In this document: positions 23,221-36,700 of the stretch, one piece after another | Position numbering within the stretch: the stretch's first letter is position 1 | Layout: each line of letters starts with the position of its first letter | Assembly (NCBI GenBank): GCA_025174535.1 | Contig: JALBUN010000034.1 | Location: forward strand, 890,001 to 954,000 | Source: Cantharellus purpuraceus | Taxonomy: Eukaryota > Basidiomycota > Agaricomycetes > Cantharellales > Hydnaceae | Length of the DNA stretch: 64,000 nucleotides | Direction of reading: 5' to 3' | Made by a program: the position numbers and the translations under genes | Notes under the pieces: model-generated | Databases searched by the model: none | Told to the model about the DNA's origin: nothing | The model's input: only the letters and a program-made list of their open reading frames with translations

Positions 23221-24590
23221 TGTAGTGTCATATAATAGTAGCATGCGAAGAATGATAATGACAAGGGCAGAACGATGTACTTGGACCAGCTGCAATGCAT
23301 GCTGCATGAGCTCATTGTCCCTTCCAATAAAAGAAAATACAACATGCTCACTTGTTGTGGTACCAAAAGTCGGTGTTCATCCTGAAAAATGGAATGCATT
23401 AGTGGTGCATCTCAACACAAGCATGCACAGCATGCATGAAACAACAGTAGAGTGGGACACATGTAATGATTTTAAGCCCTTGTGGCGTGATGGTCAAATA
23501 TGCATAAATAAACACCTGTTTAAAACATTACAACATGCATATCCACTGGGTCAGAGTGGGCAAAATAGAACGTTGACCAGCATCAATGGAAAGAGGAAGC
23601 ATCTCTCCAGTCTTGATAGCCAAGCATGTATACACTGATCCAATTCGCAGCTCAGGTGTGGGAAGGAACAGGTGTACATCAATTGTGTACTATAGATATA
23701 GTTGGTGACCTGTTGCATCTTTGCTTTGCAATAGTGCATGTATCAGCGCCTACAGCGAATGAGCACATTGCATGTCCTACCTTGTATGAAATCTATGTAA
23801 AGGGAACCAAACCATGTGGGCTGCAATAAAAGATGTTGAATGAAACATACTTGAACTGATATGTTTAAAAGTATTATAAGTGCTTGTACCGATTGAACAA
23901 GCATCGCAGGGTATCGAGTCCATGTATATAAAGCCGTTCACAATTCAAATTCTTTAAGCCAAATATAGTGGCTTCCTGAGGGACTGTATTATTTGAGAGA
24001 AACGCTGCTCACCTGTGTCCAAGATTTTGGAGACAGAGTACAACTTAGATAGTTCAGATCAGATTTAGGAGCTAGGCATGATTCAATATTCAAACTGGGG
24101 AATGAAGTCCCCAGTCAGGCAACTTAAATACATATTTGAAATCTAATAATAATTACTCTGGTGATGGGTCTCCGAGGCCAACAGCCTTACGTAAGTATGT
24201 CTGAGTCCAATGGGGACGGATGTCTGTGTTCCTATGGTGATGCTGATGCATCAATCAGAACCGGAGGCCAAGATTGATTGTGACAATCGGACAGGCTAAT
24301 GGAGATGTGGTGGTTTCCAAATGGAGTATAGATTTCATGTGCGTGGGGATCTGAGTGGATCAGACAGGGATCTGGGCGTTAATGAATATAGTCATAACTG
24401 TCAAGAATTTATTCAAGTACTATTACGGTCTATTGGAGTAAGAAGGGGGAGTTTTATGATAAGGAAAAGTTGTGAAAAGTTTGGGGATTCTCTTTGATTA
24501 AGGGATGAGGAGGAGGTGATTTTTGATTTTATTTTGTGAGCCATCCTTTTGTTCTATGGGGGTGGCTACTACTCAAAAAGGGAGGTATTA
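23221..24590. other. Degenerate repeat-derived DNA
   Basis: This AT-rich stretch has a broken plus-strand frame (23225-23638 and further pieces to about 23829), with no conserved domain I can name. From about 24480 on come purine-rich tracts such as AAAAAGGGAGGTA at 24574-24587, which resemble a retroelement polypurine tract. I read it as decayed mobile-element sequence, possibly the 3' internal end of a retroelement whose LTR follows. No intact gene is supported. Confidence 0.4.
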
Positions 24591-25230
24591 TGATGATTTT
24601 CATTTGTCATAAACCTCAAATCAAACGGGTAAAAACTCCTTCCTCTATAAAAAGTTTTTCCCTATGACATCACATATTATCAGTATCCGCATCATTTCTT
24701 TTATCATATGTTTCAATCTTACTAAAAGGCATTTTTATCATGTGATTGCCAAATTGTATATTAGCTACAACTGTGTACGAGTATCTATCATCGGATTCAC
24801 TATTCTTAATCCCTTCCAAGCTGCAAACAAACAGCTTGTGTCAACTTTCTGTCGTTCCTGGAATAACTCCTAAACAACCTATTCAATTTGAAATATTTTG
24901 CATATCCCATTAGGATATTGCATCAACTATTGCTATCTCATATTAGGAACGATTTGGATTATTACATCCATTTCTATTAAGCAAACACTTTTTCAAAGTG
25001 TTGCTATTCCCATTTCTGCTCAAATATTTTGCAGAAGTCCCAGTTCTTAACCGAATATTCTGATATTTGGTAACATCACTCTACTAAACAACACCTCTCC
25101 ATCGACCCTGCATATATCTGCATCCTTGCAGTAACTGCTCCTCTATTCAAAATTTATTGCGCCACCATCTCTCACCTTCATTCCACATTCATACACAACA
25201 CCCCTCCACATTTTTTTTCTAACAATAACA
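24591..25230 (+). repeat. Probable LTR of a second retroelement
   Basis: This starts TGATGATTTT right after a polypurine-like AAAAAGGGAGGTATTA and ends AATAACA, with an internal TATAAAAAG promoter-like box at about 24645-24655. TG...CA ends plus an adjacent polypurine tract are what a 3' LTR would show. There is no second copy in the window and no target duplication could be tested, so this remains tentative. It abuts the truncated copy of the first LTR family. Confidence 0.35.
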
Positions 25231-25530
25231 TCCACCTACTTCCTTTAGCCTCTAAGTGCATTCCCCTCTTTTTGGAATATCTGGACCCCTAAGCGTCCGT
25301 GAACTCTAGACTCTGGAAGTCTTATTCATTTCTTGCTGCTAAGAAATGTATTACTTTTCTGCGTATAGTCTGCATTGACCAATACAAAGGATTGTAACCA
25401 AAGTAGAAACGTTAAATTGTTTCTGGAGTTGTGCTGCAGCAGGGTTTGATATTCTTCTTAGCTGTTCATTCATGGAATTGTGGTGATTTAGAGTTTGCCC
25501 TAACACCATAATTTTGTGGGTTCCAAAACA
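25229..25530 (+). repeat. Truncated LTR copy C
   Basis: About 300 bp nearly identical to the 3' end of copy B (roughly 22914-23215), ending in the same GGGTTCCAAAACA terminus and followed by GACAC. The 5' ~1.1 kb is missing, and the break coincides with the end of the probable second LTR at 25230. This suggests a nested insertion or a deletion at that point. Confidence 0.78.
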
Positions 25531-25889
25531 GACACAGCAATACATGTGCAGTTGTATGGGTTATTTAGTGTTGACCACCTCACATTATCTGACATTAAAT
25601 GGCTTATTCTGCTGCTCTGGAAAATGTGTAATGACAAACCATACATTACAAAATGTTTGTTGAAGCTTTGGTAACCGCCGCAGCAGTCGGCCATCCCCCC
25701 TTCATAATATTATGATTGTTGTTTACCACCAATTATTTTCATTATCATGTGATGTCCAATCAAGACCAGGTTACATCTGACATAAAAAAACCCATGATAT
25801 GTGCAGGGAAAAGATCCGGCAGAGACATGGCAGGCCCACAACCAGAAGGAAGGGTGTTTAGGGCAATGACACTTGTTCTACACCAATAT
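25531..25889. other. Unique flank after the repeat block
   Basis: About 360 bp between the truncated LTR and the stop of the next minus-strand gene. No gene, RNA or repeat was recognised. Confidence 0.4.
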
Positions 25890-26341
25890 CTACTGAATGA
25901 TAATTGCAGTGCAACCCTTAGAGAATCCAGGCTCACCCGCTTCGTCCCTTGGCACTTTCCTGCCTAACAGTGCCTCTTTCCATGTAACACCAGTCCTTCC
26001 TCGGCGTTCTTCCCCTGAAATATGGTCGTCATCTCCATCACCTCGCAATTTGCGACTAAGAAAGACCAATTTTTCTACTTCTGCGCCATCCATGCGCTCT
26101 CCCTCCCTCAGCCGCTCAATAAGCGATTCAAGGATAGATATACGTCCAGCATAATGAGCACGCTCAGAGGCCGCGTCGCGACGAGCGAACAATAAGTGAA
26201 AACTGAGGGTAGTGAGGACAGTTGCTTTAATTGTGTATAGGTGAGCCCACTTATATAAACAGAATCGGAGAAGCGTTGCGCACCGTTAACAAGCTGGCCG
26301 ATATGCACTGACAATTTCGACCAGACTCCTGTCGATGACAT
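25890..26341 (-). CDS. Small coiled-coil protein, gene model uncertain
   Basis: The C-terminal exon (about 26250-25890) encodes a helical, charged segment, FARRDAASERAHYAGRIS then ESLIERLREGE and EVEKLVFLSRKLR, followed by a basic VTWKEALLGRK. Upstream a frame starts MSSTGVWSKLSVHIGQL at 26341. The two join in phase only through a very short 41-nt intron (GTTAAC to TATATAAG). Without that intron they are out of frame near a TATATA run at ~26251-26256. So the gene is either spliced with an unusually short intron or frameshifted. The stretch YTIKATVLTTLSFHLLF could be a membrane segment. I do not recognise the family. Confidence 0.5.
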
Positions 26342-26414
26342 GGACTGAGAGTCAAACCACGTGACTCGCCGAGACGTGTTCGCGTCGCGCCCGCATCCCA
26401 TTCACCATAACTAA

Positions 26415-27260
26415 ATGCCTCTGCTTTCACTGTACGACTCAGCAGGTGCGCGCGGGCTCCATGACGGTCGAAGATGTCGCTTTCTTATAGACTACGTCGA
26501 TTTGGAGAAGGCTGATGTTTCGCTCAAGACGACTGGGCTGATAACCCTTATCAAGCGACACAAGTACGCAGCGACAAAGCGACAGGATGGAACTCAAGTT
26601 CCTATCCAGTTGGAGAGTTGGAAGGAAAGGTGTTTGCTTCTTGATGGGCCCTTGCGTCCGGAACACCAGCCAGTCGTAGGCTTGGTGTCAACACCATCTT
26701 ACAAACGACACCTTACCCGAGAACCACACCATATCAACCTTCTTTCTCTACCGCCCTCATCGCCACTTGTGTCTTCACCTCAAGGAAGTGATGCTGTCGC
26801 GCTTCCTGAGGAGGATGTCGGCAATGCGGATCCCTTTGGTTTCCTTGCAGCGGAAAAAAAACTTAAAGCTCAGAGGGTTCGTTGTCCTTCCATCGCGCCC
26901 TACCCAGAGAGTGTATCAGAAGAACACAGTTCTTTCAGAGAGGTGGATCATTCCAAAGAAGTATTCGCTTGCCAAAGCTCACTTGCTGTCAATGAGCATG
27001 AGGTATTCTCTGCGTCTGTCGAACACAAGAAGCGAATCGTGGTTTCTATGTCGCCATCCGCCTCTCTTCTAATAAACAGCTCGGATACTCCCTCACCATG
27101 TCGGAAAGCAATGAGATGTAGATCAACCACGGGGGGGGAGGTGATAGGAGGGGTCAAAAAGTCACAGGACAAAGTCAACTTCGACGAGTACAAGAGGAAG
27201 CCTACCACATGTGAGCTGGAGGCCATACGGCCAGGCTATCTTCTCAAGGGTGACATCTAA
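26415..27260 (+). CDS. Unknown protein, likely nuclear
   Basis: A single open exon of 281 codons starting MPLLSLYDSAG, divergent from the small gene at 26341. It is rich in Ser, Pro and charged residues; the first ~100 residues are the most structured part (RRCRFLIDYVDLEKADVS, ESWKERCLLLDGPLRPE). Several basic patches (KHKKR-like, YKRKP) would suit a nuclear protein. No known domain was recognised. The frame stays open for about 57 codons beyond the TAA at 27258-27260, so a further spliced 3' part to about 27540 is possible but I could not fix the splice sites. Confidence 0.55.
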   Translation: MPLLSLYDSAGARGLHDGRRCRFLIDYVDLEKADVSLKTTGLITLIKRHKYAATKRQDGTQVPIQLESWKERCLLLDGPLRPEHQPVVGLVSTPSYKRHLTREPHHINLLSLPPSSPLVSSPQGSDAVALPEEDVGNADPFGFLAAEKKLKAQRVRCPSIAPYPESVSEEHSSFREVDHSKEVFACQSSLAVNEHEVFSASVEHKKRIVVSMSPSASLLINSSDTPSPCRKAMRCRSTTGGEVIGGVKKSQDKVNFDEYKRKPTTCELEAIRPGYLLKGDI

Positions 27261-27799
27261 AGAAACCGTAAACAGAACCGCAAGATGCACAAGACCACTA
27301 TCAAGAAAATTACTCGCCAGTCAACCAGTATCGGGAGTGTTCAAAGCGCGCTTTTGTCTCATCTGACCGGTGAGAAGAGGAAGGTCGGAGACATCTTTCT
27401 CATGCCTCATGTATTGGAGCTGATTAGTTAGCATGCCGTGGCAGAAGTTCGAGAGGGACAGAGAAGAAAGAATTGCATATTACAGGCGGCTTGACGCGTA
27501 CCATGTCGCGGAAGAAACTGTGTGGATAGTGTAATCTGACCATTAGTTCTCCTCGTTCCCCAAATTCCGGAGTAACATCAAGAGCTCCTAGAACACAAGA
27601 GCGAGGGGGACATGCGTTTATTTTGGTAAGTACGTAAGTTACTGTCCGAGTCTTTGCCTTAGGGTCCGCCGAGACCGGAAAAGGAAGCCTTATATAAGCT
27701 CTAATTCTTTAGACGCGTTTGTTGCGCTATAACATCTGCAAGGTGCCTCGCTCAAGGTCTCTCCGAAAGCATCTGAAAGCTCACCTCTCCTCTAGCGGG
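27261..27799. other. Region between 26415 gene and GCN1
   Basis: This may include a 3' exon of the preceding unknown gene (an open frame with FERDREERIAYYRR around 27430-27530) and the 5' leader of GCN1. A good intron-like pair (GTAAGT at 27625, TTAG near 27662) suggests a spliced GCN1 leader. Confidence 0.35.
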
Positions 27800-30700
27800 A
27801 TGAGTAAGATGGAGATTCAAAGCTGGGTAGAGGCTTCGGAAAGCTTTGATGATGATGAGCAGCTCGCTACTTTGTTTCGGTGGAACAGCTTGAACGAAGA
27901 CTCGAACTGGCCGTCATTTCTCGATCACGCTAAAGGGCAGCTTTTGACCAGTAGTACGAAGGCACGCATTGAGTTCCTTATGCGCAGATTGTCTCCGCTG
28001 GCTGCCAGAGGAGGTGCGCAACGCGCCGAGTGACATCGACAGTTCCCTGATAATCTTCCGAACGAATAGAGCTCCAGACAGAGCAACTCTTGGATATTTT
28101 CCGTCTTTTGACATTGACGTATCCTCGCTATGTTGATTCCACTTCTAGAAAAGCCGTCGAAAACACATTACACTGTTTGGTCACGCGCAGCTATCAGGGA
28201 CACAAAGTATCTGAACTCGGTGACAATAGTGTTCTGCTGAATATACTAGATTGGCTTGCAGCTGAATGCTTTGATTTGGGAAAAAAAGGGGCTAGGTATA
28301 AATTTGCCTATATTGATTTGAATGTGCGTACTTACCTGCTTTTCACAGCGGTTCATCCGCCCCTCCTAATCAATTTGTGGTGTTGAGTTGGGCCTGTACA
28401 ATATACAAGGATCTTCTTCGGTGTTATGCTATCACCGAGTCCACAGAAGCATGGAGGACCCTCGTTGGAATTATTGCGTCCATGCTCAATTGTCTACTTG
28501 ACGGAGACGTACATGTAAAGGGCGCCATGCGTAGAGGTGCGACAACTCGTGTGCGACGAGCTGTGAGAGAAGTATGAGTTGAACCCCTTGTCTTCCCCTA
28601 AGGAAGTCAATTGAAATCACTTTCCAGTGTCCAGACATGATTCCCACTCTATTCACCACTCAGACTACCATTGCAAAGTCATTTCCTACCCCCTCGAGCA
28701 TGGCGCCCTTTATTGGTCTAACGATGGATGTCACTCTTCGTCTGAAGCATAGACGCGCATGTCCCCGCCCAACTGGCAAAGATACGTTAGCGCAGTTTAA
28801 GGTAAGTAGGACGCATAACTACATTGATTGATACTAAATTGTAATCATACAGAGTGACATTCTCAGTTTCTACACCACTTATCTCTTAATGACAAGGGCC
28901 TCAGTCTCGTCACACATTTCTGTGAGCTCCGTTGTTTGGTTACTCCATTATCTTCTACTAAACCATAGTTTCAGAACGCTTTCCATGGCTTTTTCCAAGC
29001 CTTCATATCGGAGGCAGACCTAGAAGATGCACTGCTTCCAGCAATGGAGAAAGCACTGCTTCGTTCACCTGAATTTGCTATGAGCGGTGAGTCTGCAACT
29101 TGACGTGTATCGAACCACTGCTCATAGTCATTTCATAGTTGTATCCGATTTCATGCTGGCTTATCCCAGACATGTAACCGTGGACGTATTTTCGAAGCTG
29201 CTCACTTCTATACTCAATGGCGCTAAATCCAATAATGCCGAAGTGCGAGTTCAATGCTGCCGTTTATTTTCTGTGTTAATGGGTCACGAGGGGAACGGAG
29301 GATCACTCCACTCTTTAGCTGTGTCAGAGATCCTGGCTCTTCCCAAGGCAAACAAGACCACAGGGGTTGATCATCGAATTGCACTTTATGAAATGCTACG
29401 ATTTGTGACACCTACCGACGACGTGGCTTCATCGATCACCAGCAACCTGCCATCTCTGATTGCCAAGGAAACAAACGACACTGCTGTATCTTTGTTGGCA
29501 ACGATTCTTGCACGCCATATGACTTACCGATTGCGGAAGAACCAACACCTAGAGCCTGACGTAGTCAATGTTATACTTCGGGAGATGTCAAGTTCTAAAG
29601 CAGGGCTCCGTCGATCATTCTGCACTGTTGCCGGAAATGCACTTTGGGGCCTTGGCGATGATCGGTCTGTGGCTGCCCAAACATTTACTACAGCTCTTTA
29701 CCCAGCATTTGAAGCAAGCTTAAAAACGATATCAGCCAATCCGCTGAACTCCACGGCTGGACCGCTGGAGGGATATGTGGTGTTGGCTACTTTACTCGGT
29801 CCTGTGTCCCGTCTTCAGGTTGAAGCTTATGGTGACGCCAGATCTCACGTCCTATTTTGCGTGGCATCTCATATTACCAAATGACTTTAGAAGACCACAT
29901 TTCACACAGTGCTGCCATTCAGGGGGTGGTGGGTTCCTGGACAAAGCCTCACTTCTTGTTGTGGCAAAGGTGTTACCAGAAATTAACCACTCCTGAAGAG
30001 GAGCAATGGCTGTTGCGTGCCCTGGAAGCTGCTCTCTCATATTTCAAGGCTGATGTTGAAAAGTTGGAGCACCTTCGGTGAAATACCAACTGATTCCCTC
30101 CCTGGTCTCCCACTCATTCTATTGGCAGGACCCAATTTGGGTTAGCATTCATTCATCTGGCCGCTGAGAGTAAGGCTGTTCAAACTCGTAGAGAGGCCCT
30201 CACTTCATTGCAATTAAGCACCCTTCGATTTCCCACGATTGTCAACTGGTTAGTTCGTGACGCATTGATCTATCGTCTATCTCGTGAAGATCTATCTCAA
30301 AAAGTTGATGTGGCGGAAGAAGAAAAGGCATATCTGCATCTACGCCAAGGCCGATTCCATGCCATTCTTGCGGCTAGTGCGTCTCTGCCTGATAATCTAG
30401 ATTTGAATTTACGCGAACGGGAGTTGGTGCAAAATATCATTCTTGCGCACCATCCTGCTATATGTACGTCTATCATTATGAGTGGATGACTGTCGTGACT
30501 TATCACCCGTAGGTGGGACCTCGCGTTCAACCTGGATTGAAGCATGCCAACGAGCTCGTGTCGACCCTCATCGTCTGATTTCACAGAGGATCGATGAATT
30601 GATGCAGCTTGTCTGGGAGAACGTAGATATGACAAAGAATGTATGTGCAACTATCTTCTGTATGTTTATGCTAATTTCTTATATAACCCATATGTCCCTA

Positions 30701-33700
30701 GCTATCCTCATTTATGAACGCAGGCTTTCGAGCTGTTACAACTTTAACCTTTGTTGCTCCAGCTTTGATTTTGCCGCCTTTGATGGTCCAGTTACGTCGT
30801 GATCTTGACCCGACAGAACTCGAGTCCATTGGTCTGCATGAGTATGGTATCTGGAAGACACCTGAAGGTGCCCTCTATGTAGATGGTAAGCCATTCATTC
30901 TACAAGCGAGACTCTTCTCACGAGAGACCGAAGTGCTTGCAAAGAAGAAAGACATGCCGGTAGAGAAAGGTAAAGATGCGGAGCTTCGCAAGTGGGAGGC
31001 AGAATTGCGCAAATCTCTCGCAACAAAAAAACCTGCTAATGCTAGCAATCTTTCTAAGCAAGAGAAAGCTCTTGTTGATGCTCAACTTGCCAAGGAATCT
31101 CAAATTCGCGCTAAGGTGGCAACAGTCAAAGCAAAGTTGGAGCGCGGTCTCCATCTCGTCCGAAGCATTGTGGCCGCGAACCCCCAAGAGCTTCATTCCC
31201 TCATATCTTCTATCACTTCGCTTCTCATTGCCGGTGCTGTCAGGCGTGGCGCTCTATTCGTTGGTAGTGCTGCATTTGAGACTTATGTGGTTAGTGAATC
31301 GTTTTCTATGCAACATGTCCAAGGAAATTTACATCAATTAGATGATCGGTGATGCTTGTTCGGAACGTCTAGGGACCTTCCGTCGTTGGGTCGGCATCAG
31401 TATCTTGAGGAGTATCGATGCCGAGGGTATACCTGACGAATTCAGCGCGGAACCCGTTAATCGTGAATTTCTATTAAAGAAACGCAATTTCTTGGCTGAT
31501 AATATGATTTGCTGCCAGACTTGATTCTTCGCGTATTGTATCGCTTGCGCTCCCATGCAGAGCAGTCTCCGTTTGACGCGGCCACCTATTCATATACTGC
31601 TCCTCTTATCAATCATATTATTAGTGCCGGCGGAAGCCATGCAGCAGACTCAGATGAAACCCTGGAACAGCTCGCGCTGGCATTAGACTTCATCCGATTT
31701 CATTGCAGTAAATGTACGTCGTTGGTGGAAACAAATGATCGACTATCGAGTAACATGGGTTTTGCAATAGTCACAGATCCCAATTATCCTCGACAGGAGA
31801 CGATTAAGAACTTGCTCCATCTCATCCGCTCTCATCCGCAGCTCGGTCAAGTATCTGTTTCTTCTTTGGTGGACCTTGGCGAGGCGATACATTCATCGGC
31901 CGGCCGAGAGGAAACGGTCATTCTGATTCACGGTACTCTCAGCCAAGAGCCTCTTGTGAGGAACGCATGTTTACAAACCCTTCAGGTGTGCCTGTGAAAT
32001 TCACTCCTTTCGTTTGGTTAAGTGTCATGGAATTAGGCTTTTGATTTAACGGATATCGACTGGTCACCTGAACTTTGGCTGGCGTGCCATGATGATGACC
32101 AACAAAACTCCGGGCTGGCACATCATATTTGGGAAGATAACGGCTTCGATGTCCCTGAAATATTTTTGGATCTACTTCCCCTACTAGGTTCGTGCCTAGC
32201 CCTTGTGTCCGAGCAATTTTGAACCGACAGTGTAATCTAGATCACGACCATTCGTATGTAAGATTGAGTTGTGCATACGCATTTGCAGAAGCTGCAGAGC
32301 TCTGGCCTCAATCGATAACTAACATCATTACATCTTTACAACGCTTTTACCGCGAAAAGGCTAGTTCTGTTCCCCACCTTTGTCGCATGAGACTCATCGA
32401 TGAGCTTCCAGGCCAAGGTCCTCGCTCCAGAATTTGACGAATATGTATGTTGTGCTACGGCAACTTTGCTTGTTCTCTACTAATCCGATTCAAACAAAGG
32501 GAATGGTCATTGCACAAAGCCTTGATCGTACAGATCCTTGGCCTACACGGTTGGCAATAGCTCGGACCTTTCAAGCGTTAGCACCACTTTTTCCGGAGGA
32601 GCAAATTGCACCCTTCTTCCGGTTCTTGGTTTCCGATGAAGCCCTTGGTGACCGACATGGCGAGGTGCGACGCGGTCTCCTTACCGCTGGTACGGCGGTC
32701 TTGGACTATCACGGGCCGCTCAAGCTGTCTGAATTGATTTCCATGTTCGAAGAGAGCTTACTTTCCACAAGCACCTCGTCAGAGACGGGCGATCATGTCA
32801 AAGAGGCCGTTGTCATTCTTTTCGGACGACTTGCACGGCATCTGGAAGTGACTGACCCTCGAATTCCGAAAGTGGTCGATAGGCTCGTGGATGCTTTGAA
32901 AACTCCAGCGGAGACTGTTCAGATAGCTGTCTCCGACTGCCTTGCTCCCTTGATGAAACCCATGAAAATCAATATTCCCCAGTTAGTGGACAAATTGATT
33001 ACTGACCTGCTCAGTGCTCCCAAATACGCCGCTCGACGTGGGGCAGCCTATGGCCTTGCCGGCGTAATCAAAGGATCTGGAATATCTGGCATGAAGAAGT
33101 TTGATGTGATTGGACGGTTGCGTGTGGCTCTTGACGATAAGAAGAATTTCGAAGCCCGTCAGGGTGCGATGTTCGCGTTCGAGACACTTTCAGCAACGCT
33201 AGGGAGGTTATTTGAACCCTACGTGACCCACCTTCTCCCGTATCTACTTGCATCATTCGGGGACGCTACCCCTGATGTCCGAGATGCCACACAGGATGCC
33301 GCAAGAGTGATTATGGGCAACATGTCAGCTTATGGTGTTAAACTTCTCCTACCATCATTGTTATCGGGCCTCGACGAAAAGCAATGGCGTACGAAGAAGG
33401 GGTCCATTGAGCTACTGGGTTCCATGGCCTTTTGTGCTCCGACACAGCTCTCTGTGTCTCTCCCTACTGTTATCCCCAGACTGACCGGTGTACTGACCGA
33501 TTCGCATGCTCAAGTTCGGACCGCGGCCAACAAGAGCCTTAAGCAGTTTGGAGAAGTCATTAGCAACCCAGAAATCCAATCCTTAGTACCTATTCTCCTG
33601 AAGGCTTTTGTGGATCCCGACAAGGGCCCGGCGGCATTGAACGCATTACTCAAGATGTCATTCGCCCATTACATTGATTCCTCTTCGCTGGCATTAGTAG

Positions 33701-36700
33701 GTTTATGTCCTAAGTCGTCTGGACTTGGTTACTTATAGTAAACCCATCAAGGTCATACCTATTGTCGAGCGAGGTTTGCGTGAACGAAGTTCAGAAACCA
33801 AGCGAAAGGCAGCACGTATTGTCGGTAATATGTCATCCCTTACAGATCCTAAAGACTTCGTGCCCTATCTGTCTCGTCTGCTCCCGATGGTTCATGTCTG
33901 TTTGGTTGACCCTGTGCCGGAGGCACGAGCTACAGCAGCCAAAGCGCTTGGTACCTTGGTAGAGCGATTGGGCGAGGCCCACTTCCCTGACCTTGTTCCA
34001 GGACTTCTAAGAACCCTCAGAGCCGATACATCTGGCGTGGACAGACAAGGTGCAGCTCAGGGTCTCAGTGAGGTACTTGCTGGTCTAGGGATGGATCGAC
34101 TCGAGGGTCTGTTACCGGACATTGTCACTAACGCAAGCAGCCCGAGGTCTCATGTGAAAGAAGGATTCATGTCACTCCTTGTCTTCTTGCCAGCTACCTT
34201 TGGCGTGCGCTTCCAACCTCACCTTCCGAAAATCATCCAACCTATTTTGGGTGGGCTGGCAGATTCTGAAGAACTAATTCGAGAGACTGCATTAAAAGCT
34301 GGAAGGATGATCATTGTGAATTACTCCCACCGTGCAATCGACCTTCTTTTGCCAGAGCTTGAAGGTGGTATGTTCGACTCGTCTTGGCGGATCCGAGTGA
34401 GTGATCAAGCTACGCTGCATGTAGCGATTTACAACCTCACACTGTATGCAGCAATCATCCGTCACGCTTATCGGTGAACTTCTTTTCAAATTAGCCGGCA
34501 TCAGCGGGAAGGCTGAACTCGAAGAGGACGAACCTATTATGGAAGCGGCAACGACTGACAACTCCCGTCGTGCACTCACTGAAGTTCTTGGACAGGAACG
34601 CAGAGACCGCGTGCTGTCATCTCTGTACTTGGCTCGACAAGACGGTGTGGGTACTGTTCGTCAGTCGTCGCTTCACGTCTGGAAAGCTCTGGTTCAGAAT
34701 ACGCCACGGACAGGTCAATTTCTCAAGTAGACATATTACTCAGATCATCTGACCATCTTTCTCCCCACATACAGTTCGTGAGATTTTACCCTCGATCACC
34801 GCGCAGATCGTCATGCTACTAGCGAGCCCTGGATTTGAACAACAGGAGGTCTGCCTTGACTCATACGTCATGTTCTTCAGCTGAGCCGTAGTACTTTCCA
34901 GACCGCTGCGCGAACCATGGGAGAGTTATGTCGTAAATTCGGGGAGAAGCTTCTGGCGGAAATCATCACTATCTTGCATACAAGCTCCTTGTCCAACGAT
35001 GATCGTACACGTGAAGGTGTCTGTATGGCACTCAATGAAATTTTGTCAGTGACCTTTTCTCGCGTTTCTTGCAGTCTAATTAGTGGTTTGCAGGGAGAGC
35101 AGCACCGAGAGCCAGCGAGAAGGACATGAAGATGAGCTTATATCAATGATTCGACGTTCACTTGTGGACGACGCTGCGAATGTGCGTTCAGCGGCTGCTA
35201 GAGCATTTGATATGCTTCAGGAAGCCCTCGGTGTAAGAGCCATCGATGAAACCATACCAACACTCTTAGCGGCACTTCGTCAGCCGGGAGAAAGCTCTGG
35301 TACCGCATTACAGGCCCTCAAGGAGGTTATGAATGTCGGTAACTTCCAGCATACCAGGTTGTAAGGTGCCAACACTAAATGATGTATCAGGTCCGGGCCG
35401 GAGTAGTCTTCCCAATTCTCATCCCAACCCTTATTTCCACGCCCATCACCGCATTTAATGCAAGGGCATTAGCCTCTTTAGTCACTGTCGCAGGGAATGC
35501 CTTAAGCAAGCGACTGAACACCATCTTAGGGGCGTTGGTTCCCTCCATTGAATCCGAACAAGACAGCAGGCTCCTTGATGACATGATCGAAGCCGTTAGA
35601 GCGCTGTTAGCGTCCATCTCAGATGCTGAGGGTTTGAACACTTTAATGTTGCTTTTACTTGGATGGTCTGTAGTCAAGGCCTTGCCATGTGATTTGATGC
35701 CTGACATCCATATCCAGGGCGAAACACCCAAACCCTGCTCGTCGGACGTCCGCTATGCATCTATTTGCTACCTTCTGCGACGAGACGGATATGGACATCT
35801 CCTTTTACCGGATCGACTGGATACTCCAGTTGATTACATCTCTGGATGACCGACAACAAGAAGTTGTCGAAGCGAGCTGGAAAGCACTCGATGTGTTTGT
35901 GAAATCCGTCTCGAAGGAGGATATGGAAAGCTTGGTGGTTCCATTGCGTCGTACTGTCGAGTCAACGGGTGCCCCAGGGCGAATTGTCCCAGGATTCAGC
36001 TTACCCAACGGCCCTGCACCGCTAATACCTATTATTCTGGCTGGACTCACAACGGGTAGCAACGAGCACCGAGAGCAAGCCGCTTATGCCATCGGTGACC
36101 TTGTTGAACGAACAGATGAACAAGCCATCAAACCTTTCGTTGTACCACTGACAGGCCCGTTGATTCGGGTGGCGACCCAATCCACAAGCTATCCAGCACC
36201 AGTGAAAACAGCCATCTTGGCAGCCTTGACGACCATGCTAGAAAAAATACCACAATTTGTGAAGCCATTTTTCCCACAACTTCAACGTACATTCGTCAAG
36301 GCTGCTGCGGATCCCATTAGTTTCGGAGTGCGATCACGAGCGGCACTAGGACTTGGTGCTCTCATGGCATCGCAGACAAGAGTGGATCCTCTCGTAACTG
36401 AACTGTAAGCGCAGACTTCTGTGCCTGCATCCTTGCTAACCAGTATCATGAAGCATTGCTGGAGCTAAAACTAGCGAAGAGGCAATCGCAGGTTCCCTAG
36501 TTCTGTCCTTGGCACACGTTGCCAAGAATGCTTCTTCTAACCTAGGACAGGCGTCTACGACGACGGCTCTCGAGCTCATCTCTGATGCCTTCAACGAAGA
36601 TCATGATGGTCAGTGTCATTGGTGTTCCTAGAAGCGTTGGCTCAGCTCTGGTTTTAGACCATTACATTCAGGCTGTCGCACTCTTGTTTGCTAACCTGGC

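Noticed and set aside
23225..23638. A 137-codon open frame as a transposase fragment
   Set aside because: No transposase motif could be identified; only its position among repeats suggests mobile origin.
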